Source: Scytonema tolypothrichoides VB-61278
GTDB lineage: Bacteria > Cyanobacteriota > Cyanobacteriia > Cyanobacteriales > Nostocaceae
Assembly (NCBI RefSeq): GCF_000828085.3
Contig: NZ_JXCA02000019.1
Span: 74,860 to 138,859 of the forward strand
DNA length: 64,000 nucleotides
Direction: 5' to 3'
Shown: positions 45,761 through 54,264 of the stretch, in pieces
Position numbering within the stretch: the stretch's first letter is position 1
Layout of the letters: each line of letters starts with the position of its first letter
Notes under the pieces: generated by a model
Seen by the model: only the letters and a program-made list of their open reading frames with translations
Databases searched by the model: none
What the model was told of the DNA's origin: nothing
Made by a program: the position numbers and the translations under genes

Positions 45761-47404
45761 ATGAACACAGCAGAATTACTTGTACAGTGCTTGGAAAATG
45801 AAGGAGTGCAATACGTTTTCGGACTTCCTGGGGAAGAAAATCTACACGTTTTAGAGGCGCTGAAACATTCTTCCATTCAGTTTATAACCACCCGTCACGA
45901 ACAAGGTGCAGCATTCATGGCAGATGTCTACGGACGTCTGACAGGAAAAGCAGGAGTTTGTCTTTCGACTCTAGGTCCAGGGGCAACAAACTTGATGACT
46001 GGGGTAGCAGATGCTAACCTTGATGGTGCCCCCTTGGTAGCAATTACCGGACAAGTCGGCACAGATAGAATGCACATCGAATCCCATCAATATTTAGATT
46101 TGGTGGCGATGTTTGCCCCTGTGACAAAGTGGAACAAACAGATTGTCCGCCCCAGTATTACACCAGAACTTGTGCGCAAAGCATTTAAGCGGGCACAAAG
46201 TGAAAAACCAGGCGCAGTTCACATTGATTTGCCAGAAAATATTGCTGCCATGCCCGCAGAAGGCTATCCTTTGCGTAAAGACAACATTGAAAAAACCTTC
46301 GCTTCTTTTGCAAGTATTAGGGCAGCAGCCGCAGCAATTTCTCAAGCAGTTAACCCAATTATTTTAGTTGGGAATGGGGCGATTCGCGACCAAGCAAGCG
46401 ATGCCGTCACACAATTTGCCAGTCAAATGAACATTCCTGTTGTTAACACTTTCATGGGCAAAGGTGTGATTCCTTATACTCATTCCTTGGCTTTGTGGTC
46501 AGTTGGATTACAACAGCGAGATTTCATTACCTGTGGCTTTGATAGCACAGATTTAGTGATTGCTATTGGCTATGATTTGATTGAGTTTTCCCCGAAGAAA
46601 TGGAATCCCGATGGAAGAATTCCCATTATTCATGTTGGCGTAACCCCCGCAGAAATTGATAGTAGTTATATCCCTAACGTTGAAGTCGTAGGAAATATTT
46701 CTGATTCCCTCTTTGAAATTTTAAAGTTTGCAGACCGGGAAGGTAAGCCTAATCCCCAGGCTATCAGCCTACGGACAAATATCCGTGCTGACTATGAACA
46801 ATATGCCAATGATGACGGATTTCCCATTAAGCCTCAAAAGTTAATTTATGACTTGCGACAAGTGATGGGACCAGAAGATATCGTCATCTCTGACGTAGGC
46901 GCACACAAAATGTGGATTGCCCGTCATTATCACTGTCATAGTCCTAATACTTGCCTTATATCTAATGGCTTTGCTGCAATGGGTATTGCTATTCCTGGGG
47001 CGATCGCCGCAAAACTCGTGCACCCCAACCGCAAAGTTATTGCTGCAACAGGCGATGGTGGTTTTATGATGAATTGCCAGGAATTAGAAACTGCTTTACG
47101 CGTTGGTACACCCTTTGTCACCCTCATTTTCAATGATGGTGGTTATGGCTTAGTCGAGTGGAAGCAAGAAAATTACTTTGGTAAAGGCAGGTCATCTTTT
47201 GTGCATTTTGGCAACCCCGATTTTGTCAAATTTGCTGAAAGTATGGGTCTAAAAGGCTACCGTATTGAATCTGTTACGGATTTGGTTCCTGTGTTGAAAG
47301 AGGCTTTGGCACAGGATGTTCCAGCAGTGATAGATTGTCCTGTTGACTACCGCGAGAATGCCCGTTTCTCCAGAAAAGCCGTTGAGTTGAATTGTACGGT
47401 GTAG
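45761..47404 (+). CDS. Thiamine-diphosphate enzyme, probable 2-oxoglutarate decarboxylase (acetolactate synthase-like)
   Basis: A 547-residue ThDP-dependent enzyme usually annotated as acetolactate synthase large subunit. The N-terminal part has FGLPGEENLHVLEAL (catalytic Glu in GEE), HEQGAAFMADVYGRL and GPGATNLMTGVADA. The C-terminal ThDP-binding motif is GDGGFMMNCQELETA followed by FNDGGYGLVEW. In Synechococcus PCC 7002 a homologue adjacent to SSADH was shown to decarboxylate 2-oxoglutarate to succinic semialdehyde. The same gene pairing here argues for that role. No small regulatory subunit gene (ilvH) is adjacent. The remaining doubt is true acetolactate synthase activity. Confidence 0.88.
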   Translation: MNTAELLVQCLENEGVQYVFGLPGEENLHVLEALKHSSIQFITTRHEQGAAFMADVYGRLTGKAGVCLSTLGPGATNLMTGVADANLDGAPLVAITGQVGTDRMHIESHQYLDLVAMFAPVTKWNKQIVRPSITPELVRKAFKRAQSEKPGAVHIDLPENIAAMPAEGYPLRKDNIEKTFASFASIRAAAAAISQAVNPIILVGNGAIRDQASDAVTQFASQMNIPVVNTFMGKGVIPYTHSLALWSVGLQQRDFITCGFDSTDLVIAIGYDLIEFSPKKWNPDGRIPIIHVGVTPAEIDSSYIPNVEVVGNISDSLFEILKFADREGKPNPQAISLRTNIRADYEQYANDDGFPIKPQKLIYDLRQVMGPEDIVISDVGAHKMWIARHYHCHSPNTCLISNGFAAMGIAIPGAIAAKLVHPNRKVIAATGDGGFMMNCQELETALRVGTPFVTLIFNDGGYGLVEWKQENYFGKGRSSFVHFGNPDFVKFAESMGLKGYRIESVTDLVPVLKEALAQDVPAVIDCPVDYRENARFSRKAVELNCTV

Positions 47405-47685
47405 GGAGATTTTCCTGATGCTAGACGACGCCAAGACGAACCAGTACTTGATGAGGGTTTCCCTCACGCTTGTTCTGGCGTCGCTAAGACATCTTGGCGT
47501 CCTGGCGGTTTTTCGTTGCCGTTACAGTTGAGAATGCTGATTTTCCTGCGGTTGAATTTTATCTTCCGCAAGTTTGCATTCTTTCATGGGTGTGACCTCA
47601 CCCCGCCCTTACGGGCACCCCTCTCCTTGCTAAGGAGAGGGGAGGTTTTGGCGTAAGCCAAAGCCGGGGTGAGGTCATACGCGCG
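47405..47685. repeat. Repeat-filled spacer after the decarboxylase gene
   Basis: Holds a degenerate gacgccaagacg / cttggcgtcctggcgg repeat (47422-47515). It also holds an 83-bp inverted-repeat element at 47594-47676 with ends gacctcacccc and ggggtgaggtc and an inner stem cccctctcctt / aaggagagggg. The left portion of this element is repeated in inverse orientation at 49074-49124. Confidence 0.75.
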
Positions 47686-48978
47686 TCATCCAAACTTTAT
47701 CCTCAACACTGAGAAGATAACCGCGCTAAGAACTGCACTCGCAGGAACTGTAATCACCCATGCTGCAGCAATTCCTTGAAGAGTTTTGAATTGAATAGAC
47801 TTAATATCTTGCACTAGTCCAATCCCAACAACACCACCAACCAAAGCATGGGAGGTGGAGACGGGTAAACCCAACCGAGAGGCAAGCAGGATAGTTGTGG
47901 CAGTTGCGAGTTCAGCACAAAATCCACTGCTGGGTTGCAAGGAAATAATACTTTCGCCAATCGTGGCGATAACTTTTTTTCCCAAAATCGCTAAACCAGT
48001 GACAATTCCAACGCCACCAAGTATTATAATCCATATGGGGATGGTAAAACCATCTATAGGTACACTGCCAGTGCGGTTAATGTAAGCAATTGCAGCTAGA
48101 GGAGCGATCGCATTCCCCACATCATTAGAACCATGAGCAAAAGCAACAAAACAAGCACTAAGCAATTGAAATCGACCAAATAACCCCTCAACAGGATTAG
48201 TAAATCGGGAATTTACTACTTCCCCTGCTCCTCTGCTCCTCTGCTCCTCTGCTCCCCTTCTCCCTCTCTCCAACTGTCGCCAGCTGTAGAACGTGAGTCC
48301 AACTGCTGCTACAGCACCAGTTACCAATGGAATATCATGAGCAGGTATTTTGAAACCAACTTGCTCAATCACAAAGGTTGCGAGTCCCTGAGTCAATGAC
48401 GGTAGCACAATCACACCAAATATCCCCAGCAAAACAGCACTTAACCAAGGAATCCACTCGTTTAACTGTAGCAATGGATTTGGTTGATCTAAAATCCAGC
48501 GCTTGATTTGACTGTAGAATAAAGCAGCAATTGCCCCACTTATGACTGGGGTGATAATCCAACCTATCGTGATTTGTCCAATTGTTGACCAATCGATCGC
48601 ACTCACTCCCAAAGCAACCCAGCTAAACCCGGCGATCGCGCCAACAACCGCATGAGAAGAAGAGACAGGCAAACCCCGTGATGTCGCAATTTGCAACCAC
48701 AAACCGCCAGAAAGCAGCACCGCCACCATTCCAATAATTAGCATTTGCGGTGTATCAGCAAACAAAGCTGGATTGACAATTTCTGTCGCCAAAGTTTGCG
48801 ATACCTCTTGTCCAAATAGTACCGCACCCGTAAACTCTAACACTCCAGCAATAATCAATGCCTGTTTGAGGGTAACAGCTTTGGAACCAACAGAAGTCCC
48901 CATTGAGTTAGCAACATCATTTGCTCCGAGATTCCAAGCAAGATAAAAGGCGAGAAGTGCAACTATGATGACAAGCAT
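47686..48978 (-). CDS. PiT family inorganic phosphate permease
   Basis: A 430-residue membrane protein with about ten predicted membrane helices that imports phosphate with protons or as a metal-phosphate complex. The duplicated PiT signature is clear: NLGANDVANSMGTSVGSKAV near the N-terminus and FAHGSNDVGNAIAPLAA in the second half. VSSSHAVVGAIAGFS and VSTSHALVGGVVGIG are the matching repeat motifs. In the central cytoplasmic loop (about residues 235-256) there is a low-complexity insert RGRRGAEEQRSRGAGE made of simple-sequence DNA. The gene is flanked by inverted copies of one repeat. No phosphate-regulon box was identified. Confidence 0.93.
   Translation of the reverse strand: MLVIIVALLAFYLAWNLGANDVANSMGTSVGSKAVTLKQALIIAGVLEFTGAVLFGQEVSQTLATEIVNPALFADTPQMLIIGMVAVLLSGGLWLQIATSRGLPVSSSHAVVGAIAGFSWVALGVSAIDWSTIGQITIGWIITPVISGAIAALFYSQIKRWILDQPNPLLQLNEWIPWLSAVLLGIFGVIVLPSLTQGLATFVIEQVGFKIPAHDIPLVTGAVAAVGLTFYSWRQLERGRRGAEEQRSRGAGEVVNSRFTNPVEGLFGRFQLLSACFVAFAHGSNDVGNAIAPLAAIAYINRTGSVPIDGFTIPIWIIILGGVGIVTGLAILGKKVIATIGESIISLQPSSGFCAELATATTILLASRLGLPVSTSHALVGGVVGIGLVQDIKSIQFKTLQGIAAAWVITVPASAVLSAVIFSVLRIKFG
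48217..48275. repeat. Simple repeat (ctcctctgctc) inside the phosphate permease gene
   Basis: Tandem gctcctct units (ctgctcctctgctcctctgc) that encode RGAEEQRSRGAGE on the minus strand. This kind of repeat is normally intergenic in filamentous cyanobacteria (compare aggagcacaagagcagacga at 11638-11660). Confidence 0.75.
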
Positions 48979-49073
48979 TTTGTTTGTGTGGAAGATGAGG
49001 GGAGTCAGGGAGTCAGGGAGTGTGAGAGTGTGGAAGTCAGGAAAAAGACCAAGTTGCGGTTCAATTCCTTATC

Positions 49074-49124
49074 CCCGCCCCTCTCCTTTATAAGGAGAGG
49101 GGTGCCCGTAAGGGCGGGGTGAGG
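49074..49124. repeat. Inverse copy of the 47594 repeat
   Basis: Reads cccctctcctttataaggag then aggggtgcccgtaagggcgg then ggtgaggtg. This is the reverse complement of 47597-47645 apart from loop changes, and its stem could end transcription of the gene at 49150. Confidence 0.8.
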
Positions 49125-49149
49125 TGAGACCTTTTTCCCCTTCTCCCAG

Positions 49150-50196
49150 CTACGGATAAATCAAAATTTTATACGTTTCTGCAGTCGGAGCGATCGCCTG
49201 TTCCACTGCTGCTGATAAATCTTGTAATGGATAGCGATCGCTAATCAATGCTTGCACATCTATGCGTCGATTAAAGACAATATCAGCCGCTAAACTTTGA
49301 ATGCGGTACGATGAACTGTAACTGCCCATAAGGTCAATTTCCCTACGGTAGAGAAGATTCGGATTCACTGGAATTTCCATCTCATCAGGAAACTCCGCGA
49401 AAAAGAGAATTTTCCCACCTTTGCGAGTACAATCGAGTGCTTGAAAGAAAGCTTTATCACTTGGGACTGCAAGTAGGGTAACATCAACACCCATGCCATT
49501 GGTCAAATCATGAATTTTTGCTGGTAAGTTGGCGTCACGGGCGTCAAATGCAGCTTCTGCGCCTACACTCAAAGCTTTTTCTATGCGGGAGGGGAGTAAG
49601 TCGGTGGCGATCGCCTTCGCCCCAAAATACTTCACCAACATGATAAACATTAACCCAATTGGTCCCGCACCAGTAATCAAAACTGTTTGCCCAGGAGCAA
49701 TTTGAGCTTTTTTCACTGCTTTGAGACAGCAGTTCGTTGGTTCTACAAAACTTGCTTCTTCAAAACTGATATTATCAGGAATGGGAATCAACCCACCATT
49801 ACGCACAATATGACCGGGAACTTTGACATACTCAGCAAAACCTCCACCACTAGCGTTAAATCCTGCTGTCGTAGAGATGTTTTTGTAAGTATCGCACATC
49901 GAGAAATTATCATTTAGGCAGTAATCGCAACGCATACAAGGGATATGGTGCATCACCGCCACCCGTTGTCCAACTTGCCAGCCTTTGACTTGCGAACCCA
50001 CCGCTGATATAGTTCCAGCAGTTTCATGTCCAAAAATGCGCGGCGGTTCATACAAAGGATAACGAATTTTTTTGATATCCGACTGACACAACCCCACAAC
50101 CTGCACTTGTACCAGCACTTCATCCGGTTCCAGTGTCGGTACGGGGATTTCTTCGTAAGAAAGTTGATTAACGCCTCTAAATACCTGTGCTTTCAT
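49150..50196 (-). CDS. Zinc-dependent alcohol dehydrogenase (sorbitol/threonine dehydrogenase-like)
   Basis: Medium-chain dehydrogenase of 348 residues. Catalytic zinc ligands lie in VVGLCQSDIKK and GHETAGTISAVG. The structural cluster is CMRCDYCLNDNFSMC. The cofactor motif is ITGAGPIGLMFIML with an acidic residue after the second strand (ATDLLPSR), suggesting NAD. It belongs to a different branch from the 12951 gene. The substrate, probably a polyol or threonine-like alcohol, is not determined. Confidence 0.88.
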   Translation of the reverse strand: MKAQVFRGVNQLSYEEIPVPTLEPDEVLVQVQVVGLCQSDIKKIRYPLYEPPRIFGHETAGTISAVGSQVKGWQVGQRVAVMHHIPCMRCDYCLNDNFSMCDTYKNISTTAGFNASGGGFAEYVKVPGHIVRNGGLIPIPDNISFEEASFVEPTNCCLKAVKKAQIAPGQTVLITGAGPIGLMFIMLVKYFGAKAIATDLLPSRIEKALSVGAEAAFDARDANLPAKIHDLTNGMGVDVTLLAVPSDKAFFQALDCTRKGGKILFFAEFPDEMEIPVNPNLLYRREIDLMGSYSSSYRIQSLAADIVFNRRIDVQALISDRYPLQDLSAAVEQAIAPTAETYKILIYP

Positions 50197-50308
50197 GTTA
50201 AATTTTCACTACTCAACGATCATACATTTAACACTTAGGGCGTTGTTTATGTTACTTGCTACAAAATTTTCGTCACGTAAATCTTTTGTGGTAGTTTAAA
50301 TCACATGA

Positions 50309-50872
50309 TTATTGCGATTCATAAGAACGAATTTTAGCAACCAATTTCTGTAAATTAGCACCGTCTTTCTTACTTAAAAACGCAAGTAATTCCTGATACG
50401 AAAGTGGTCGCCTTCTATACTTTTGAGACTGTTGGCGTAATACTTGAATCATTTCTTCAGGATAGTCCTCAAACAAAAGACAGAGGAAGTCATCAGGAGA
50501 TTGTGCTTTCAGATTCCAAGGTGTCAAAGCTTGAGCGTTAAAGTCTGTAAGATTACTAGTAACAATAACATTAGCATTAGCAGTTACAGCAGCCGCAAGA
50601 ACATGACGATCTTTTGGATGATTTGTCATTACTTCCTCTAATTCCACAGGTACTTTTACCATTGCTTCAGGAAAAGCTGCTTTCATTGTTTCCTCAAGAT
50701 TCTCAGCCTGTTCAACAGAAATTTTCCCTTTAAGGATAAGGTTCCTCATTGCTTCATCTAAGATGTTCTGCGACCAGTAAAGTACGTACAAACCAGCTTC
50801 AGCAGTCGATAGCAAGGTATCGCGTAGATACATCGGAAATAAGACGCAGGCATCCACCAGAGCGCTAGGCAT
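50309..50872 (-). CDS. PIN-domain protein, probable toxin
   Basis: A 187-residue PIN-fold ribonuclease candidate. Conserved acids are visible in ALVDACVLF, NILDEAMRN and HPKDRHVLAAAV with a further Asp in NLTDFN, the usual arrangement of the metal site. The C-terminal 60 residues are an extra helical tail (SPDDFLCLLFEDYPEEMIQV). It lies 27 nt downstream of an HTH gene in the same orientation, the normal layout of a type II toxin-antitoxin operon. The target RNA is unknown. Confidence 0.82.
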   Translation of the reverse strand: MPSALVDACVLFPMYLRDTLLSTAEAGLYVLYWSQNILDEAMRNLILKGKISVEQAENLEETMKAAFPEAMVKVPVELEEVMTNHPKDRHVLAAAVTANANVIVTSNLTDFNAQALTPWNLKAQSPDDFLCLLFEDYPEEMIQVLRQQSQKYRRRPLSYQELLAFLSKKDGANLQKLVAKIRSYESQ

Positions 50873-50899
50873 AGCAATTATACTCTACTAATGTCACAA

Positions 50900-51358
50900 T
50901 TACTCTTCCTCCTCATACAAGCCAGCTTCTTCGCTCATTTCAATAAGTTGCTTCAAAAGTTGGCTACGTTTCACATCCCGTTGTTCTTTATACCTTACTA
51001 AATCCTCAAAACAAACCCGTCGATGTGAACCCACCTTAATGTAAGGAATTTCTCCCTGTTCTAATAACTTAACAACATAAGGTCGTGAAACGTTGAGAAA
51101 TTCAGCAGCTTGTTGTGTTGTCATTTCATAACTGTGGGGAACTAGAGATACAGCCTGTCCTGAAGCCATTGCATGGACGACATGACGCAGCACTTGATAA
51201 AGTGACTCAGGAATGTCAATTTGTTCTCCATTAGTTCCTATTAGTTTCACCTGAGAACCTTGCTTATTAAGAATATCTTCTAGTTGCTTAATAGACTGGG
51301 CTTCTTGTTCAGTCTTGACTGCTTCTATAGGCACGTTATGCCTTAATATCATGGTCAT
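50900..51358 (-). CDS. Excisionase-type HTH protein, probable antitoxin
   Basis: A 152-residue protein. The centre (about residues 80-130) is an excisionase/MerR-like winged helix: TTQQAAEFLNVSRPYVVKLL, EQGEIPYIKVGSHRRV, then FEDLVRYK. The C-terminus is acidic (EEAGLYEEEE), suitable for neutralising the PIN protein. It is encoded upstream of the PIN gene, as expected for an antitoxin that also represses the operon. ATG at 51358 was used; a second ATG two codons on is equally possible. Confidence 0.82.
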   Translation of the reverse strand: MTMILRHNVPIEAVKTEQEAQSIKQLEDILNKQGSQVKLIGTNGEQIDIPESLYQVLRHVVHAMASGQAVSLVPHSYEMTTQQAAEFLNVSRPYVVKLLEQGEIPYIKVGSHRRVCFEDLVRYKEQRDVKRSQLLKQLIEMSEEAGLYEEEE

Positions 51359-51433
51359 TTTTTCGATATTTTATAACTCTATGCAACCTACAATAACACA
51401 CTGCATATTACATAAACGAAATATCCGAAATAC

Positions 51434-52117
51434 TTAAGGAGTGTTCCTCACACCTGCCAAAACAAATTTGATCGCCGCCTCGGTATGCTTTTCCACCATC
51501 TCTGGACTGAGGCGATCAATCTCAGGGGTTAGGTGTTTCCAATTTTCGTGTACAGTAAAGTAGAAAATGCAAACGCTGAGAATATGTGTCAGTGTTAAGA
51601 TTGGGTCGAGTGGACGAAAACACCCCTCTGTTATACCTCGCTCAAGAACTTTGAGAAGATGCTCGTATAAACTCCACACGTTGGCTTGCTTGAAATACAA
51701 GCCTTGATTTTGACTCGCTTCTTGGAACCACAGCATCTGACGATGGGGATTGGTGGCTTCGTAGGTGATCGCAGTCCGAATAATATGCGCCATTGCGTCT
51801 TCGGGCGGCAAATGGTCGAGATTTAGCTGACTAACCATTGCCTGAACTTCATCAATCGGGCGCTGCAACACGGCTTTGTATAAGCCCTCTTTATTCTCGA
51901 AGTAATAATGAATTGTGGCAGTCGTGATGCTGGCACGATTTGCGATCGCACTCAACCTCGCACCTTTCAAACCGTGCTTAGCAAACTCCAGTTCTGCGGC
52001 GTCAAGAATCTGCTGCTGCGTCACATCTGCATCTCGAATCTGACGAACCGATTTGGTTACTCGCTTAGTCTTGACTTTTTCAACCACAATATCACAATCT
52101 CTCGTTTGTTTTCTCAT
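51434..52117 (-). CDS. TetR/AcrR family transcriptional regulator
   Basis: A 227-residue regulator. The N-terminal DNA-binding domain is typical: QQILDAAELEFAKHGLKGAR, LSAIANRASITTATIHYYFE, then NKEGLYKAVL. The C-terminal ligand domain resembles the TetR_C group with LHTHILSVCIFYF-like helices. ATG at 52117 (MRKQTRD) is preferred to one four codons upstream. It is divergent from the Rieske oxygenase gene, with a perfect palindrome in the shared region, so it very probably represses that gene and itself until a small ligand binds. Confidence 0.9.
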   Translation of the reverse strand: MRKQTRDCDIVVEKVKTKRVTKSVRQIRDADVTQQQILDAAELEFAKHGLKGARLSAIANRASITTATIHYYFENKEGLYKAVLQRPIDEVQAMVSQLNLDHLPPEDAMAHIIRTAITYEATNPHRQMLWFQEASQNQGLYFKQANVWSLYEHLLKVLERGITEGCFRPLDPILTLTHILSVCIFYFTVHENWKHLTPEIDRLSPEMVEKHTEAAIKFVLAGVRNTP

Positions 52118-52202
52118 GGTACCAAGCAAGAGATATCCTGTTTTGTTGAGTTAACACGCTTATTGCAGAATCGCCAATTGACAACAAAATCCCCTATACT
52201 TT

Positions 52203-52226
52203 AACTTACTAATTAATTAGTAAGTT
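52203..52226. promoter_or_regulatory. Perfect 24-bp palindrome, likely TetR operator
   Basis: aacttactaatt followed by its exact inverse aattagtaagtt, 16 nt before the Rieske gene start. Placement between divergent regulator and enzyme genes, and the core ttactaat / attagtaa, fit TetR-family operators. Confidence 0.85.
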
Positions 52227-52241
52227 TGTTGAAAAGTATTT

Positions 52242-53231
52242 ATGACAATCCTGCAAGGTGCACCCTGGCTATTAGCACATTGTTCCATGCTTAAGCCGAA
52301 TCAACCTGTGAAAGTTTCTCTTTACGGCAATGACTACGTTCTCTGGCAAGACAGCACAGGCAAAATCAGTTGCTTACCGAATGCTTGCCCTCATATGGGT
52401 GCCATGCTTTCGGAAGGATGGTGTGTCACCAAGCCAGATGGTAGTAGTGCGGTGGTTTGCCCGTTTCATGCATTGGAATTTGATGGCTTTGGCTGCACTG
52501 TTTTACCAGGTTCTAATAAGCCAACAAAATCTTTGATGGAACCATTGGAGTTAGTGATTCAAGGCGACTTTATTTGGTCTTATGGTGGATATGAACCGAA
52601 GATTCCTATCCCAACAATTATGAATGAAATTGCAGGGGAGTATGAATTTATTGGGTTCACGGGCGATCGCAGCATCAAAACCGATTTCCTAAGCCTCCTG
52701 CTAAATATGCACGACTACAACCACCAGAATGGCACCCATCGTGAGTTGTTTGAGATTGAACAAGTGCAGTTGAAGCAGTTCATCGATGATGGATTTCACT
52801 CCCACGCCTACATTGATCAGCTTAGAAAGAAACCTACACTTTGCGACATTTTTAAAAACCCTGCTCTCATTGTAATGCCAAAGGTACTTCAAGCTCATTT
52901 AGAAAACTTCTTCCCATGCATGGCGGTGATGCATGGTGAGAATGCAATCCTCAGCCTCAAAGAATGTCATTTCTATATTCCAGAATCACCAAATCACTCT
53001 CGCGTCTTCATTTTGATGTTTATAAAAGCGTATAATCCGATTGCTCATCTGATCAAACGCAATCTCCTGCGGCTGATAGATATCGTTGTAGAGCAAGACG
53101 CTGACATTTTGGGCAAACTTTATTCCAACACACATAGGCACATCAAGCTGAATAATGAAGTCGGGATGGATTGGGTGCGGCGAAATTTTGAGAGTTTTCC
53201 AATAGTTGTTGAACCAAATTTTTCTCGGTAA
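52242..53231 (+). CDS. Rieske [2Fe-2S] non-haem iron oxygenase
   Basis: A 329-residue protein. The Rieske centre is C-x-H then C-x2-H: NACPHMGAMLSEGW and VVCPFHALEFDGFG (about residues 45-85). In the catalytic half DYNHQNGTHRE (near residue 160) matches the D-x2-H-x4-H iron site of ring-hydroxylating and related oxygenases. So it is predicted to hydroxylate or demethylate a small substrate, using electrons from a separate reductase not encoded nearby. It is controlled by the divergent TetR gene through the palindrome at 52203. The substrate is unknown. Confidence 0.87.
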   Translation: MTILQGAPWLLAHCSMLKPNQPVKVSLYGNDYVLWQDSTGKISCLPNACPHMGAMLSEGWCVTKPDGSSAVVCPFHALEFDGFGCTVLPGSNKPTKSLMEPLELVIQGDFIWSYGGYEPKIPIPTIMNEIAGEYEFIGFTGDRSIKTDFLSLLLNMHDYNHQNGTHRELFEIEQVQLKQFIDDGFHSHAYIDQLRKKPTLCDIFKNPALIVMPKVLQAHLENFFPCMAVMHGENAILSLKECHFYIPESPNHSRVFILMFIKAYNPIAHLIKRNLLRLIDIVVEQDADILGKLYSNTHRHIKLNNEVGMDWVRRNFESFPIVVEPNFSR

Positions 53232-53529
53232 CGGCTTACAATGTCGGGCGTCTCTGCTGGCAAAACTGTTTTTGACTCATTACAAATTGTAAGAATTCAG
53301 TACCAATGAGATCAGAAGTCAGAATTTCTAAGAAGTCTATGATTCTTAGTATATTCATGTCATCAAATGTTCTCCTGATTCTTTAACTATTCTGTACGGG
53401 CGCAAGCAAGAGCGCCCCTACTGGATTATGGCTCCTGAATTCTTACTACAAATTCTGTTTATGTACTAAAAAATTTCATGTAATATTATTAATATGCATA
53501 TGTAGTATAAAAAATCCTACTGTAATCAT

Positions 53530-54075
53530 ATGAGTGATTCTCGGCTCGTCAAAATCAGCAAATATCTTAGTAAACATTTGCGACATACACCGGGTGCAAT
53601 TGGAATTAAACTTGCCCCCGGTGGTTGGGTTGGTGTTGATGAACTGCTTACCGCTTGCGCTAAAAACCAATTTCCACTCACCCGTCAAGAATTACAAGTG
53701 GTGGTTGAACTCAACGATAAAAAACGCTTTTCTTTTAACTCCACAAGCACTCTTATTCGTGCTAACCAAGGTCACTCAACAGAAGTTGATTTACAATTAG
53801 AACCTGTTGTTCCTCCAGACGTGCTTTATCACGGCACGGGACACAAATCTGTAGAGTCAATAATGCAAACAGGACTCTGCAAAATGTCGCGACATCATGT
53901 CCATTTATCAAAGGATATTGCTACAGCACAAATTGTAGGTGCAAGACATGGAAAACCAGTAGTTTTGCTCGTAGATACTGCGGCTATGTATCAAGCTGGT
54001 TATACATTCTACTGTTCCGATAACGGTGTTTGGTTAGTAGATAGTGTGCCACCTGAGTATCTACAAAAAATTTGA
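53530..54075 (+). CDS. kptA: RNA 2'-phosphotransferase (Tpt1/KptA)
   Basis: A 181-residue enzyme that uses NAD+ to remove an internal RNA 2'-phosphate, yielding ADP-ribose 1'',2''-cyclic phosphate. The signature is SKYLSKHLRHTPGAIGI, WVGVDELL, then LYHGTGHKSVESIM, TGLCKMSRHHVHLS and a GVWLVDSVPPEY C-terminus. The conserved Arg-His-Arg-Arg type residues appear in place. Its natural bacterial substrate is unclear, as bacteria lack the yeast-type tRNA splicing ligase. It stands alone between spacers with dispersed repeats. Confidence 0.93.
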   Translation: MSDSRLVKISKYLSKHLRHTPGAIGIKLAPGGWVGVDELLTACAKNQFPLTRQELQVVVELNDKKRFSFNSTSTLIRANQGHSTEVDLQLEPVVPPDVLYHGTGHKSVESIMQTGLCKMSRHHVHLSKDIATAQIVGARHGKPVVLLVDTAAMYQAGYTFYCSDNGVWLVDSVPPEYLQKI

Positions 54076-54264
54076 ATTTTCATAATGTCTACAATTGTTT
54101 GGGGTCTAAATCCCCATCCGATTAATTCTGACTCCTGAATTCTGACTTCTGAATTCTTGTTTTAATAGTACTTTTGTAGGATTTTTCAGTCCGATTCCGA
54201 ACCCTATTAATGATGAGTTGTAGTTAGTATTTGGTACTTAGCACTGTTTTAGCGAGGCTTAAAA

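Noticed and set aside
47686..49124. Composite transposon formed by the inverted repeats around the phosphate permease
   Set aside because: The repeats carry no transposase, there is no target duplication, and they resemble terminator-type dispersed repeats.
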